Shown: piece by piece, positions 33,204 to 40,203 of the stretch | Numbering within the stretch: the first letter of the stretch is position 1 | Layout of the letters: the number at the start of each line of letters is the position of its first letter | Source: Cryobacterium zongtaii | Lineage (GTDB): Bacteria > Actinomycetota > Actinomycetes > Actinomycetales > Microbacteriaceae | Direction of reading: 5' to 3' | Assembly (NCBI RefSeq): GCF_002909375.1 | Contig: NZ_PPXD01000004.1 | Coordinates: 41,979-83,546, forward strand | DNA length: 41,568 nucleotides | Made by a program: the position numbers and the translations under genes | The notes under the pieces: model-generated | Databases searched by the model: none | Seen by the model: only the letters and a program-made list of their open reading frames with translations | What the model was told of the DNA's origin: nothing

Positions 33204-33869
33204 TCAGCTGGGTGTGACCCGACGGCGGGGTGCCCGCGGGTCTCGGTACTCCACGACCTTGCCGCCGAAAACGTCGAGTCGTTTGTGCAGCCCGGCCTGC
33301 ACGACAGGCCACTCGTCGGCGAGAACCGAATACACGGCGGTATCCCGCCAGGACCCGTCCGCCCGGCGCTGCACCCGCCGGTTAATGCCCTCGAACTGGG
33401 CGCCGATGCCCAGGATCGCGGCCCGGGAGCGCGAGTTGAGCACGTCGGCCTGGATCTTGACCCGGCCGAAGCCGCTGTCGAAGGCGGCACCGAGCATCAG
33501 CAGCTTGGTCTCCGGGTTCACCGCGGTGCCCCAGACCTGCGGGGCGTATGCGGTCCAGCCCAGGTGCAGTGCCTCGTTGGGCAGGTCGATGTCGCCCAGC
33601 GTCGAGGTGCCCACCAGGTTGCCGGCGTGTGGGCCGGAGACGACGCGAACGGCGTAGGGGTGGGCATCCCACTGGTAGTAATTGAGGGCGAAGGCCACGA
33701 AATCATCGAGGTCGGCGGGTAGGCCGTGCGGACCGCCGCCGTAACCACCGGCGAAGACGGCCGGATGCGCGATGGCGCGATGCAGCTCGGGCAGGTGTGC
33801 CCGGCTGAGCGGTTCCAGGCACACGAAGCGCCCCGTCAGCAGCCTCGCCTGGGGTGGAAACGCGGTCAC
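33204..33869 (-). CDS. GNAT-family N-acetyltransferase, RimJ/RimL-like
   Basis: A 221-residue acetyltransferase of the GNAT fold. VCLEPLSRAHLPELHRAI is the first helix, NLVGTSTLGDIDLPNEALHLGWTAYAPQVWGTAVNPETKLLML is the core strand and acetyl-CoA region, and KIQADVLNSRSRAAILGIGAQFEGI is typical of the RimJ/RimL type. The start is GTG 33869, because GGGAG lies 8 nt upstream; a longer frame to 33908 runs into the hairpin behind purA. Substrate unknown. It is transcribed in the same direction as purA but behind a strong hairpin, so probably independently. Confidence 0.87.
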   Translation of the reverse strand: MTAFPPQARLLTGRFVCLEPLSRAHLPELHRAIAHPAVFAGGYGGGPHGLPADLDDFVAFALNYYQWDAHPYAVRVVSGPHAGNLVGTSTLGDIDLPNEALHLGWTAYAPQVWGTAVNPETKLLMLGAAFDSGFGRVKIQADVLNSRSRAAILGIGAQFEGINRRVQRRADGSWRDTAVYSVLADEWPVVQAGLHKRLDVFGGKVVEYRDPRAPRRRVTPS

Positions 33870-33886
33870 GTGGGTTCTCCCTTCGC

Positions 33887-33943
33887 CGAACCGTGAGCTG
33901 AGCCCCAAAAACTCGGGGTTTTCTGGGCCGTGCTCACGGTTCG
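33887..33943 (-). terminator. Family B palindrome, copy 1, behind purA
   Basis: CGAACCGTGAGC (33887-33898) and GCTCACGGTTCG (33932-33943) are perfect 12-bp arms; an inner CCCC/GGGG hairpin with an A-rich loop and TTTT follows inside. It begins 13 nt after the purA stop on the minus strand, so it probably ends that transcript. It shares sequence with 35798-35857. Confidence 0.7.
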
Positions 33944-33956
33944 CGTGCGGTGCGGG

Positions 33957-35243
33957 TTAGTCGATCAGGTCGTGACGGGTGAGGATGGCCTCGCGGTCGG
34001 GGCCCACGCCGATCGCGGAGATACGGGCGCCGCTCATTGCTTCGAGGGCGAGCACGTAGTCCTGGGCGTTCTTGGGCAGGTCCTCGAAGTGACGCACCAT
34101 GGTGATGTCCTCGGTCCAACCGGGGTACTCCTCGTAGACCGGCTTCGCGTGGTGGAAGTCGGACTGCGACACGGGCACCTCGTCGAAGCGCACCCCGTCG
34201 ACCTCGTAGGCGACGCAGACCGGGATGGTCTCCAGGCCCGTGAGCACGTCGAGCTTGGTGAGAACGAAGTCGGTGACACCGTTGATGCGGGCTGTGTAGC
34301 GGGCGATCGGGGCGTCGTACCAGCCGCACCGGCGCGGGCGGCCGGTGGTGGTGCCGAACTCGAAGCCCTTGGCGCGCAGGAACTCGCCGGACTCGTCGAA
34401 CAGCTCGGTGGGGAACGGACCGGCGCCGACCCGGGTCGTGTACGCCTTGACGACCGCGATGATGCGGTCGATCCGGTTCGGGCCGATTCCGGAACCGGTC
34501 ACCGCGCCGCCGGACGTGGCATTCGACGAGGTGACGAACGGGTAGGTGCCGTGGTCGACATCCAGCATCGTGGCCTGGCCGCCCTCGAACAGAACGGTCT
34601 TGCCCTCGGTGAGCGCCTGGTGCAGCAGCAGCGCGGTGTCGGCGACCATGGGGCGCAGGCGTTCGGCGTAGCTGAGCAGGTCGTCGACGATCTCGTCGAC
34701 CGTGATGGCGCGGCGGTTGTAGACCTTGACCAGCATGTGGTTCTTCTGGCCGAGGGCGCCCTCGACCTTCTGGCGCAGGATGTTCTCGTCGAACAGGTCC
34801 TGGATGCGGATGCCGACCCGGTTGATCTTGTCGGCGTAGGTCGGGCCGATGCCGCGGCCGGTGGTGCCGATCTGGCGCTTGCCCAGGAACCGCTCGGTGA
34901 CCTTGTCCATGGTGCGGTGGTACTGCGTGATGACGTGCGCGTTGGCGCTCACGCGCAGCTTCGACACGTCCACGCCGCGGGAGCTGAGCGCGTCGAGTTC
35001 CTCGAAGAGAACCTCGATGTCGACGACGACGCCATTGGCGATCACCGGGGTCACGCCGGGGGTGAGGATGCCCGAGGGCAGCAGGTGCAGCGCATACTTC
35101 TCGTTGCCCACGACCACGGTGTGGCCGGCGTTGTTGCCGCCGTTGAACTTGACGACGTAGTCGACACGGCTGCCGAGGAGGTCGGTGGCCTTACCCTTAC
35201 CTTCGTCGCCCCACTGGGCGCCGATCAGAACAATTGCTGGCAT
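33957..35243 (-). CDS. purA: Adenylosuccinate synthase
   Basis: A 428-residue enzyme that joins IMP and aspartate with GTP, the first committed step to [14 protein letters not shown] (8-18) is the GTP P-loop, [11 protein letters not shown] binds [16 protein letters not shown] and [13 protein letters not shown] are also diagnostic, and the length is normal. It begins 3 nt after the DUF3151 stop, so the two form one unit. It is separated from the other purine genes by about 12 kb. Confidence 0.97.
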   Translation of the reverse strand: MPAIVLIGAQWGDEGKGKATDLLGSRVDYVVKFNGGNNAGHTVVVGNEKYALHLLPSGILTPGVTPVIANGVVVDIEVLFEELDALSSRGVDVSKLRVSANAHVITQYHRTMDKVTERFLGKRQIGTTGRGIGPTYADKINRVGIRIQDLFDENILRQKVEGALGQKNHMLVKVYNRRAITVDEIVDDLLSYAERLRPMVADTALLLHQALTEGKTVLFEGGQATMLDVDHGTYPFVTSSNATSGGAVTGSGIGPNRIDRIIAVVKAYTTRVGAGPFPTELFDESGEFLRAKGFEFGTTTGRPRRCGWYDAPIARYTARINGVTDFVLTKLDVLTGLETIPVCVAYEVDGVRFDEVPVSQSDFHHAKPVYEEYPGWTEDITMVRHFEDLPKNAQDYVLALEAMSGARISAIGVGPDREAILTRHDLID

Positions 35244-35246
35244 GGG

Positions 35247-35765
35247 TTAGTTGTCTCCTCGAATAACAAAGGCGGCGGTCGGCGGGGCCGGGTCGTCGCC
35301 GGGCGAAACGGCGGGCTGAATCGCCGGGAACATCTGGGTCTCGGTGTGCTGCGAGCGCAACCGGGTGATGACGGTGGGGTCCGCGCCCGTAAGGAACGCG
35401 GTGAGACGCTCGAACTCGTCGGTCTCACCGATCTCGGCCGCGGCACGGCGGAGGGCGAACAGCGCGCGGAGAACGCCCCGGTTGGGTTCGTGCGCCCACG
35501 GGATCGGGCCCTGGCCACGCCAGCCGGCCTTACGGAGGGCGTCGAGGCCCCGGTGGTAGCCCACCCGGGCATAGGCGTAGGCCTCGAGCAGGCGACCCTG
35601 GCTGTGCGTGTAGTCGGCAAGCGCCGACCAGGCCAGCGATGACTTCGGATGCGCCGCCACCACGGTCGCAATATCCTGCGTTGCGGTTCGGCTGAGCGCT
35701 TCGGTCACCTCCGGTTCCGCGGGTAGGAGGGTCTCGGGCTGGTCGATCAGATTTGCGCCGGTCAC
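35247..35765 (-). CDS. DUF3151 family protein
   Basis: A 172-residue soluble protein. The core SLAWSALADYTHSQGRLLEAYAYARVGYHRGLDALRKAGWRGQGPIPW (about 43-90) and EPNRGVLRALFALRRAAAEIGETDEFERL define DUF3151, a conserved actinobacterial family of unknown function that commonly lies near purA or fba. The GTG start at 35765 is supported by TAGTAT five bases upstream. It is the first gene of the unit with purA. Confidence 0.88.
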   Translation of the reverse strand: MTGANLIDQPETLLPAEPEVTEALSRTATQDIATVVAAHPKSSLAWSALADYTHSQGRLLEAYAYARVGYHRGLDALRKAGWRGQGPIPWAHEPNRGVLRALFALRRAAAEIGETDEFERLTAFLTGADPTVITRLRSQHTETQMFPAIQPAVSPGDDPAPPTAAFVIRGDN

Positions 35766-35770
35766 ACTCG

Positions 35771-35776
35771 ATACTA
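35771..35776 (-). promoter_or_regulatory. -10 box of the DUF3151-purA unit (leaderless)
   Basis: Minus-strand TAGTAT, then 5 nt, then the GTG start. No ribosome site is present. Confidence 0.5.
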
Positions 35777-35797
35777 CCGCGACCCGCGATTCAGCCC

Positions 35798-35857
35798 CGC
35801 GAGCTGTGACTTAAGCACCACATTCGCCCGATTCTGGGGCTCAGGTCACAGTTCGCG
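35798..35857 (-). repeat. Family B palindrome, copy 2, behind the TetR gene
   Basis: CGCGAGCTGTGAC (35798-35810) and GTCACAGTTCGCG (35845-35857) pair with one G-U. Read on the minus strand it starts CGCGAACTGTGACCTGAGCC, close to the purA copy in both arms and in the GCCCCAGAA/GCCCAGAAA segment. It starts 8 nt after the TetR stop and may terminate that operon. Confidence 0.7.
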
Positions 35858-35865
35858 ACAGGGGC

Positions 35866-36438
35866 TCAGGCGAGCAGGCCGCCGGAGAGGGACTCGAGGA
35901 TGGTCGCGGAGACCTCGTCGCGGTGCCGGTCGGGCTCGAAGACCAGCCATTCCAGGCCGGCCATGAGCACGGCACCGAACACGCTGGACGCCATCAGCCC
36001 GCTGGTGCCGGCCGCCGCGGTGGCCGGCTTGGTCTCGGCGATCGCCTCGGCGAAGACCGCGAGGGCGTCGTGCCGCAGGGCGAACAGGGTCTTCTGCCAG
36101 GCCCGGTCGGTGCGGAAGATCTCGGCCGCCATCAGCTTGGCCAGGCCCGCGTTGGCCTCGATCCGGTCGAGCAGCACCGTGATCAACGCTTCCAGCGCGG
36201 CCCGGCCGTGCAGGCCGGTGCGCGCCTCGCGGAGGGAATCGGCGAGCGCGCCGACTCCCTCCTGCAACAGCGCCTCGAAGAGGTTGTCCTTCGAGCTGAA
36301 GTTGTAATACAGGCTGCCCTTGGCCACCCCGGCGCGCTCCGCGACGTCATCCATCGTGGTGCCGGTGATCCCGCGGGTGGCGGCCAGCTCCAGCGCGGCA
36401 TCCAGGATCGCTCGTTTGGTTCCGATCGCGCGGGGCAT
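35866..36438 (-). CDS. TetR-family regulator, last gene of the YhgE operon
   Basis: A 190-residue repressor. The DNA-binding domain (about 8-55) reads ILDAALELAATRGITGTTMDDVAERAGVAKGSLYYNFSSKDNLFEALL, with the recognition helix VAKGSLYYNF. The rest is a TetR_C-like helical domain with no known ligand signature. GAGAGGA precedes the ATG. It lies 38 nt after the YhgE stop and would be made from the same promoter, which carries a symmetric TetR-like operator; self-repression is therefore likely, with the second operator giving control of the opposite operon. Confidence 0.9.
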   Translation of the reverse strand: MPRAIGTKRAILDAALELAATRGITGTTMDDVAERAGVAKGSLYYNFSSKDNLFEALLQEGVGALADSLREARTGLHGRAALEALITVLLDRIEANAGLAKLMAAEIFRTDRAWQKTLFALRHDALAVFAEAIAETKPATAAAGTSGLMASSVFGAVLMAGLEWLVFEPDRHRDEVSATILESLSGGLLA

Positions 36439-36476
36439 GGGCCGGTCCTCTCAGTGCACTCGGTGCGGGCTCAGGG

Positions 36477-38609
36477 CTAGATGGTCATCTCGGGGTGCAG
36501 CCGGGTGATCGTCCACATCCGCTGCCGGGACGCGCTCCAGGCGCTGACGGCGATCGAGCCGACCAGGATGCCCACGAGCACAAGCACGGAGAGCCACAGT
36601 CTAGAGTCGATTCCTCCGGTGATGAGCTGCCGGAGCCCGGTGACCACGTACGAGGCGGGCATCCACGGGTGCAGGATCTGGAAGAACTCCGGCGTGGTCT
36701 CCACCGGGTAGGTTCCACCCGACGAGCTCAGTTGCAGCATGAGCAGCACCAGGCTGACCACGCGGCCGGCCGCGGTGCCCAACAGGATGATGAACATCTG
36801 CTGCAGCGCCAGGAACGCCAGAGTGGTGAGGTAGATGAAGACCGACATGCCCAGCCAGTGCGCCGGGGTGAGCCCGATGCCGTAGACCAGCACCAGGACC
36901 ATGATCACGACCTGGCTGAGGCCGATCGCCATGGCCGGCAGGAACCCGGTCATCGTGGCGCGCAGCCCGGAGGCGGCGCTGGCCAGCGCCCGGGTGGGCA
37001 GCGCCCGCAGGATCAGCCAGGTGATCAGCGCACCGACGAAGGTGGCCAGGGCGAGGAAGAAGGGCGCGAACCCCTCTCCGAAGCTGTCGGAGGCGTTCTC
37101 CCAGGTCTGCTTGAGGTCGACCGGGTTCGCGATCACCGAGGCCTTCGTGGCGATCTGCGCGTCACTGTCGTCCGGCGCGGCTGCCGCGCCGGTCGCAAGG
37201 GCATCGGCGAGGGTGTGGCCGCCATCGGCGAGTTGCACGGTGCCGGACTGCAATTCGGTCCCGCCGTCGACCAGCTTCGTGCTGCCGTCGACGAGGGTGC
37301 CGGTTCCGGCGGCCAGGCTGTCAGCGCCGTCGGCGAGGGTCGCCGATCCGGTGGCCGCGGTCGCCGCGCCGGTGGCGAGCTTGCCGGCCCCGGCCGAGAG
37401 GGCGCCGGCGCCGGCGGCGACGTCCGAGGCTCCGGATGCGACCTGGGCGGCGCCGGGGGCACCACCGGTGAGGGCGTCGGAGAGCTGGCCGAGACCGGCC
37501 GCGAACTGCCCGCTGGAGGTCGCGTAGGCCGAGATCTGGGTCGCGGCACCCTGCGTCTGGGTGTTGAGGGTGTCGGCGCCGCCGGCGAGCTTGGTCACCG
37601 AGGGCAGGAAGGCGGAGGCCGGTGTGCCGGCCGGAGCCGCAGCGATGGCCGCCTCGAGATTCTTCAGACCATCGGAGAGCGTGGTCGTCCCGGTGGCGAG
37701 CTGCCCGGCACCGGTGGCGATCGAGGTGGCCCCGGCGGCGAGCTGGTCGGAGGAGTCGGAGAGGGTGGCTGCCCCGGTGGCGGCCTTGGCGAAGCCGTCG
37801 GACACCTTCTGGGATCCGTCGGCGACCGCGGTGGCACCGTCGGCAAGTTTCACCGAGGAGTCGGACAGGGTCGCCGCTCCGGTGGACAGCGTGCCGAGCC
37901 CGGTGGCCAACGTGGAGGAGCCGTCGGCCACCTGCGCGGCGCCGTCGTCGAGCTCCACAGCGCCGGCGGAGAGGTCGCCCAACCCGTCGACGAGGGTGCC
38001 GGCGCCGGTTTCGGCCGTCGTGAGGCCGTCGGCGAGGGTGCCGGCGCCGTCTGCCGCGCTGCGGATGCCGTCGCCGGCCTCGTTCACGGCCACGAGCATC
38101 GCGTTGACGGTTTGGTCGCCGATGTTCACCGACACGGCGTCGCGCAGCTGCACCATAGCCTGCTTGCCCAGGGTTGAGGCGAGGAAGCTGTTGCTGTCGT
38201 TGTAGTCGACCTGCACCTCGGCCGCGGTGGGGGTGTCGGTGCCGGCGGAGATCGCGTCGGTGGAGAAGTCGGCGGGGATGGTGACCGAGAAGTAGTAGTC
38301 GCCGTCGATGACGCCGGTGGCGGCATCCGCGGCACTGGTTTCGACCCAGCCCAGGTCGTTGCCGTCGATGAGCTTGTCGACGAGGTCGTCGCCGGCACTG
38401 AACTCCTCACCGTCGCGGGTGGCGCCGGTGTCGGTGTTGACCAGGGCGACCGGCAGGTGGCTGAGCTCCTTGTCGGGCGCCCAGAAGGCCCACAGGTACA
38501 GGGCGCCATAAATCAGGGGGATGAACATCAGCACGACGAGTGCGATCTTGGGCAGAGTGCCCTTGCCGAAGCGGCGCAGCTCCGTTCCCGTAGAGAGGAA
38601 GGCGAACAT
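36477..38609 (-). CDS. YhgE/Pip-domain membrane protein
   Basis: A 710-residue protein of the YhgE/Pip family, related to phage-infection proteins and to EsaA of type VII secretion. One hydrophobic helix (about 20-40) is followed by PVALVNTDTGA, typical of the N-terminal domain. A very long extracytoplasmic region (about 195-480) is built from seven-residue units of the type L-A-D-G-A-x-x. Five to six hydrophobic segments (about 510-695) close the protein. The start directly abuts the stop of the ATPase-like gene (0 nt gap). It likely forms an ABC-2-like complex with that protein; the substrate is unknown. Confidence 0.9.
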   Translation of the reverse strand: MFAFLSTGTELRRFGKGTLPKIALVVLMFIPLIYGALYLWAFWAPDKELSHLPVALVNTDTGATRDGEEFSAGDDLVDKLIDGNDLGWVETSAADAATGVIDGDYYFSVTIPADFSTDAISAGTDTPTAAEVQVDYNDSNSFLASTLGKQAMVQLRDAVSVNIGDQTVNAMLVAVNEAGDGIRSAADGAGTLADGLTTAETGAGTLVDGLGDLSAGAVELDDGAAQVADGSSTLATGLGTLSTGAATLSDSSVKLADGATAVADGSQKVSDGFAKAATGAATLSDSSDQLAAGATSIATGAGQLATGTTTLSDGLKNLEAAIAAAPAGTPASAFLPSVTKLAGGADTLNTQTQGAATQISAYATSSGQFAAGLGQLSDALTGGAPGAAQVASGASDVAAGAGALSAGAGKLATGAATAATGSATLADGADSLAAGTGTLVDGSTKLVDGGTELQSGTVQLADGGHTLADALATGAAAAPDDSDAQIATKASVIANPVDLKQTWENASDSFGEGFAPFFLALATFVGALITWLILRALPTRALASAASGLRATMTGFLPAMAIGLSQVVIMVLVLVYGIGLTPAHWLGMSVFIYLTTLAFLALQQMFIILLGTAAGRVVSLVLLMLQLSSSGGTYPVETTPEFFQILHPWMPASYVVTGLRQLITGGIDSRLWLSVLVLVGILVGSIAVSAWSASRQRMWTITRLHPEMTI

Positions 38610-39287
38610 CTAGCGAATCTCCTGGTTCATGTACAGGACGGTCGGGTCGATGCCCAGTTCCGCCCACATTTCAAAGTCCGGTGCGATCGCCGAGGCGATC
38701 ACGGGGGTGCCGGCCTGCACGATCGCGCCGAGCCGGTACCAGAGCTGGCGGCGGGCCTCGGCGGAATGCACCTGCTCGACCTGGTCGAAGAACAGGACGT
38801 CGGGGCGGCTCATCATGGCCAGCGACGCGCGCAGCAGCACCATCTCCACCTCGTCGAGGTCCCAGATCATGGTGCTGGCGGCGGGCACGGGGATGTCACC
38901 GAAGACGGGACCGCAGACGCGGGCGACCTCGGCATCGTCGACCGCGCGGATGAAGGACCACCACGGGGCGAGCCACGCGTGGCGTTCTCGGATGGCCGCG
39001 GCCACGCTGACCGACTCCTCGAGGGTGTCGATGCCGTGGAACCCTGACACGCCCGTGCGGCGCTGGATCCGCCTGGCGTGGCGGGGCAGGTCCTCCCCGA
39101 GCACGAACAGGCTGCCGGAGCTGGGCTTCATCCGCCCGGCCAGGGTGAGGAGCAGGCTCGTGCGGCCGCTGCCGGCCGGACCGCAGATCACGGTGAGGCC
39201 GTCGTCGGCGCTGAAGCTCAGCGGCCCGAAGACCACGCCCCGCTTGTGACTCACGCTCAGTTCATCCGCTATCAGTGTCGCCTGCAC
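38610..39287 (-). CDS. ABC-ATPase-like protein with altered Walker motifs
   Basis: A 225-residue ABC-type domain. The P-loop reads CGPAGSGRTSLL (about 35-46), so the invariant Lys of GKS/T is Arg. Walker B reads DVLFFDQ, with Gln in place of the catalytic Glu. The signature position reads IWDLDEVEMVLLRASL instead of LSGGQ. These three changes suggest weak or no ATP hydrolysis. GTG start with GAGAGGA upstream. It is the first gene of the operon with YhgE and TetR. Confidence 0.85.
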   Translation of the reverse strand: MQATLIADELSVSHKRGVVFGPLSFSADDGLTVICGPAGSGRTSLLLTLAGRMKPSSGSLFVLGEDLPRHARRIQRRTGVSGFHGIDTLEESVSVAAAIRERHAWLAPWWSFIRAVDDAEVARVCGPVFGDIPVPAASTMIWDLDEVEMVLLRASLAMMSRPDVLFFDQVEQVHSAEARRQLWYRLGAIVQAGTPVIASAIAPDFEMWAELGIDPTVLYMNQEIR

Positions 39288-39314
39288 GTCGTTCCTCTCT
39301 CGTCGGCATCTTTG

Positions 39315-39330
39315 TACCGACTAGTCAGTA
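39315..39330. promoter_or_regulatory. Operator 1: TACCGACTAGTCAGTA
   Basis: A 16-nt near-perfect palindrome centred on GACTAGTC. It overlaps the -10 box and predicted start of the leftward promoter, the classical place for a TetR repressor. It is probably bound by the TetR encoded at the end of this operon. Confidence 0.65.
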
Positions 39331-39356
39331 TAGATCCGCTCTTTCGACGGATGCAA
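39327..39356 (-). promoter_or_regulatory. Promoter of the leftward ATPase-YhgE-TetR operon
   Basis: On the minus strand TTGCAT (39356-39351), an 18-nt spacer and TATACT (39332-39327). The expected start lies inside operator 1, about 33 nt before the GTG of the ATPase-like gene. This is the most consensus-like promoter I see in the window. Confidence 0.6.
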
Positions 39357-39401
39357 GCGCACCCCTGGCTTGGGTGTTCTCTGAGAGCTTTCGAACTCAC
39401 A

Positions 39402-39413
39402 CTGACTAGTCAG
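39402..39413. promoter_or_regulatory. Operator 2: CTGACTAGTCAG
   Basis: A perfect 12-nt palindrome with the same GACTAGTC core as operator 1, on the side of the rightward operon. A -10-like TAGAGT lies at 39435-39440, followed by a 6-bp inverted repeat (CAGGGT 39421-39426, ACCCTG 39444-39449). Confidence 0.6.
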
Positions 39414-39528
39414 CCCAAGTCAGGGTGAGTGAATTAGAGTGTGACCCTGTCCCAGCGCCGCGATGCCCCTTTCCCCCCAGAATTCGGTCCGGCGCTGGTC
39501 GGGCCCCTCTCCCCCTGGAGGCGCTCGC

Positions 39529-40203
39529 ATGCGCGTTAACCTCACTGCCGTCACCAAAGGACCGAAGAACTCGGCCCTTCCGGAAACGACCCTGGAATTC
39601 GCCAGCGGCGCTGTCACATTTGCTCGCGCCGAGACCGAACGCCGCCCCACTGTTCTGGGCCTGATCGCTTCGGGGCGGATGCGGCCGGATGCCGGAACCG
39701 TCACCCTGGACGGCCACACCGACTATGCGGGACTGCGCCGCCAGATCGCCCTCGTCGACGCCCTCGGGGTCTCGGAGCCGGCCGCGGACCTGAAGGTTGA
39801 CGAGGTGGTGGCCGAAGAGCTTATGTTCGCCGGCCGGCTCGGCCGCCGACGCACGGTCACGCGGGTGCTCACCGAGCTCGACCTCGCCGACCAGGCACAC
39901 TCCGATATGGGCGACCTCGCGCCCGACGACCGCATCCGCCTGCTTACCGAGCTGGCGGTGCTTCGCGACGGCGTTCTGGGCCTCGTTCTCACCTCGCCCG
40001 ACCGCCACGGCGGCGACCCGTTGGGCTGGTGGGACGTCGCGGGCGGCCTGGCCGCGCGGGGGTATGCGGTGCTCGTGATCGCCGGTGACGCCTCCGCGCA
40101 CGCGATCGCCGACCTGGAACTGACCAACCTCGAGCCGGCCGGGGAACTGCCCGCCGGACTCGTACGCTCATCCCTCACCACCGCTGGAGCCGACGAACTG
40201 TGA
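39529..40203 (+). CDS. ABC-ATPase-like protein without a Walker A motif
   Basis: A 224-residue protein that aligns with the ATPase-like protein of the opposite operon: VTKGPKNSALPETTLEFASGAVTF, LGLIASGRMRPDAGTVTLDGHTDYAGLRRQIALVD, then LAPDDRIRLLTELAVLRDGVLGLVLTSPD. Where the P-loop should be it reads ARAETERRPTVLG, with no GxxxxGK. The Walker B position reads LVLTSPD, lacking the Asp-Glu pair. It is therefore a pseudo-ATPase by sequence. The start is ATG 39529, with GGAGG at 39517-39521. Its stop overlaps the start of the second YhgE gene by 4 nt (GTGA). Confidence 0.8.
   Translation: MRVNLTAVTKGPKNSALPETTLEFASGAVTFARAETERRPTVLGLIASGRMRPDAGTVTLDGHTDYAGLRRQIALVDALGVSEPAADLKVDEVVAEELMFAGRLGRRRTVTRVLTELDLADQAHSDMGDLAPDDRIRLLTELAVLRDGVLGLVLTSPDRHGGDPLGWWDVAGGLAARGYAVLVIAGDASAHAIADLELTNLEPAGELPAGLVRSSLTTAGADEL

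Noticed and set aside
37200..38080. Apparent tandem DNA repeats in both YhgE genes (also 40780-41200)
   Set aside because: The repetition is at the protein level (seven-residue L-A-D/T-G units) with varying codons, so it is a coiled or beta-like protein repeat and not a mobile or satellite repeat.
36495..38177. A 560-codon plus-strand frame over the YhgE gene, very rich in Gly and Arg
   Set aside because: It arises from the repeated Ala/Gly/Asp/Leu codons of the heptad region read in antisense.
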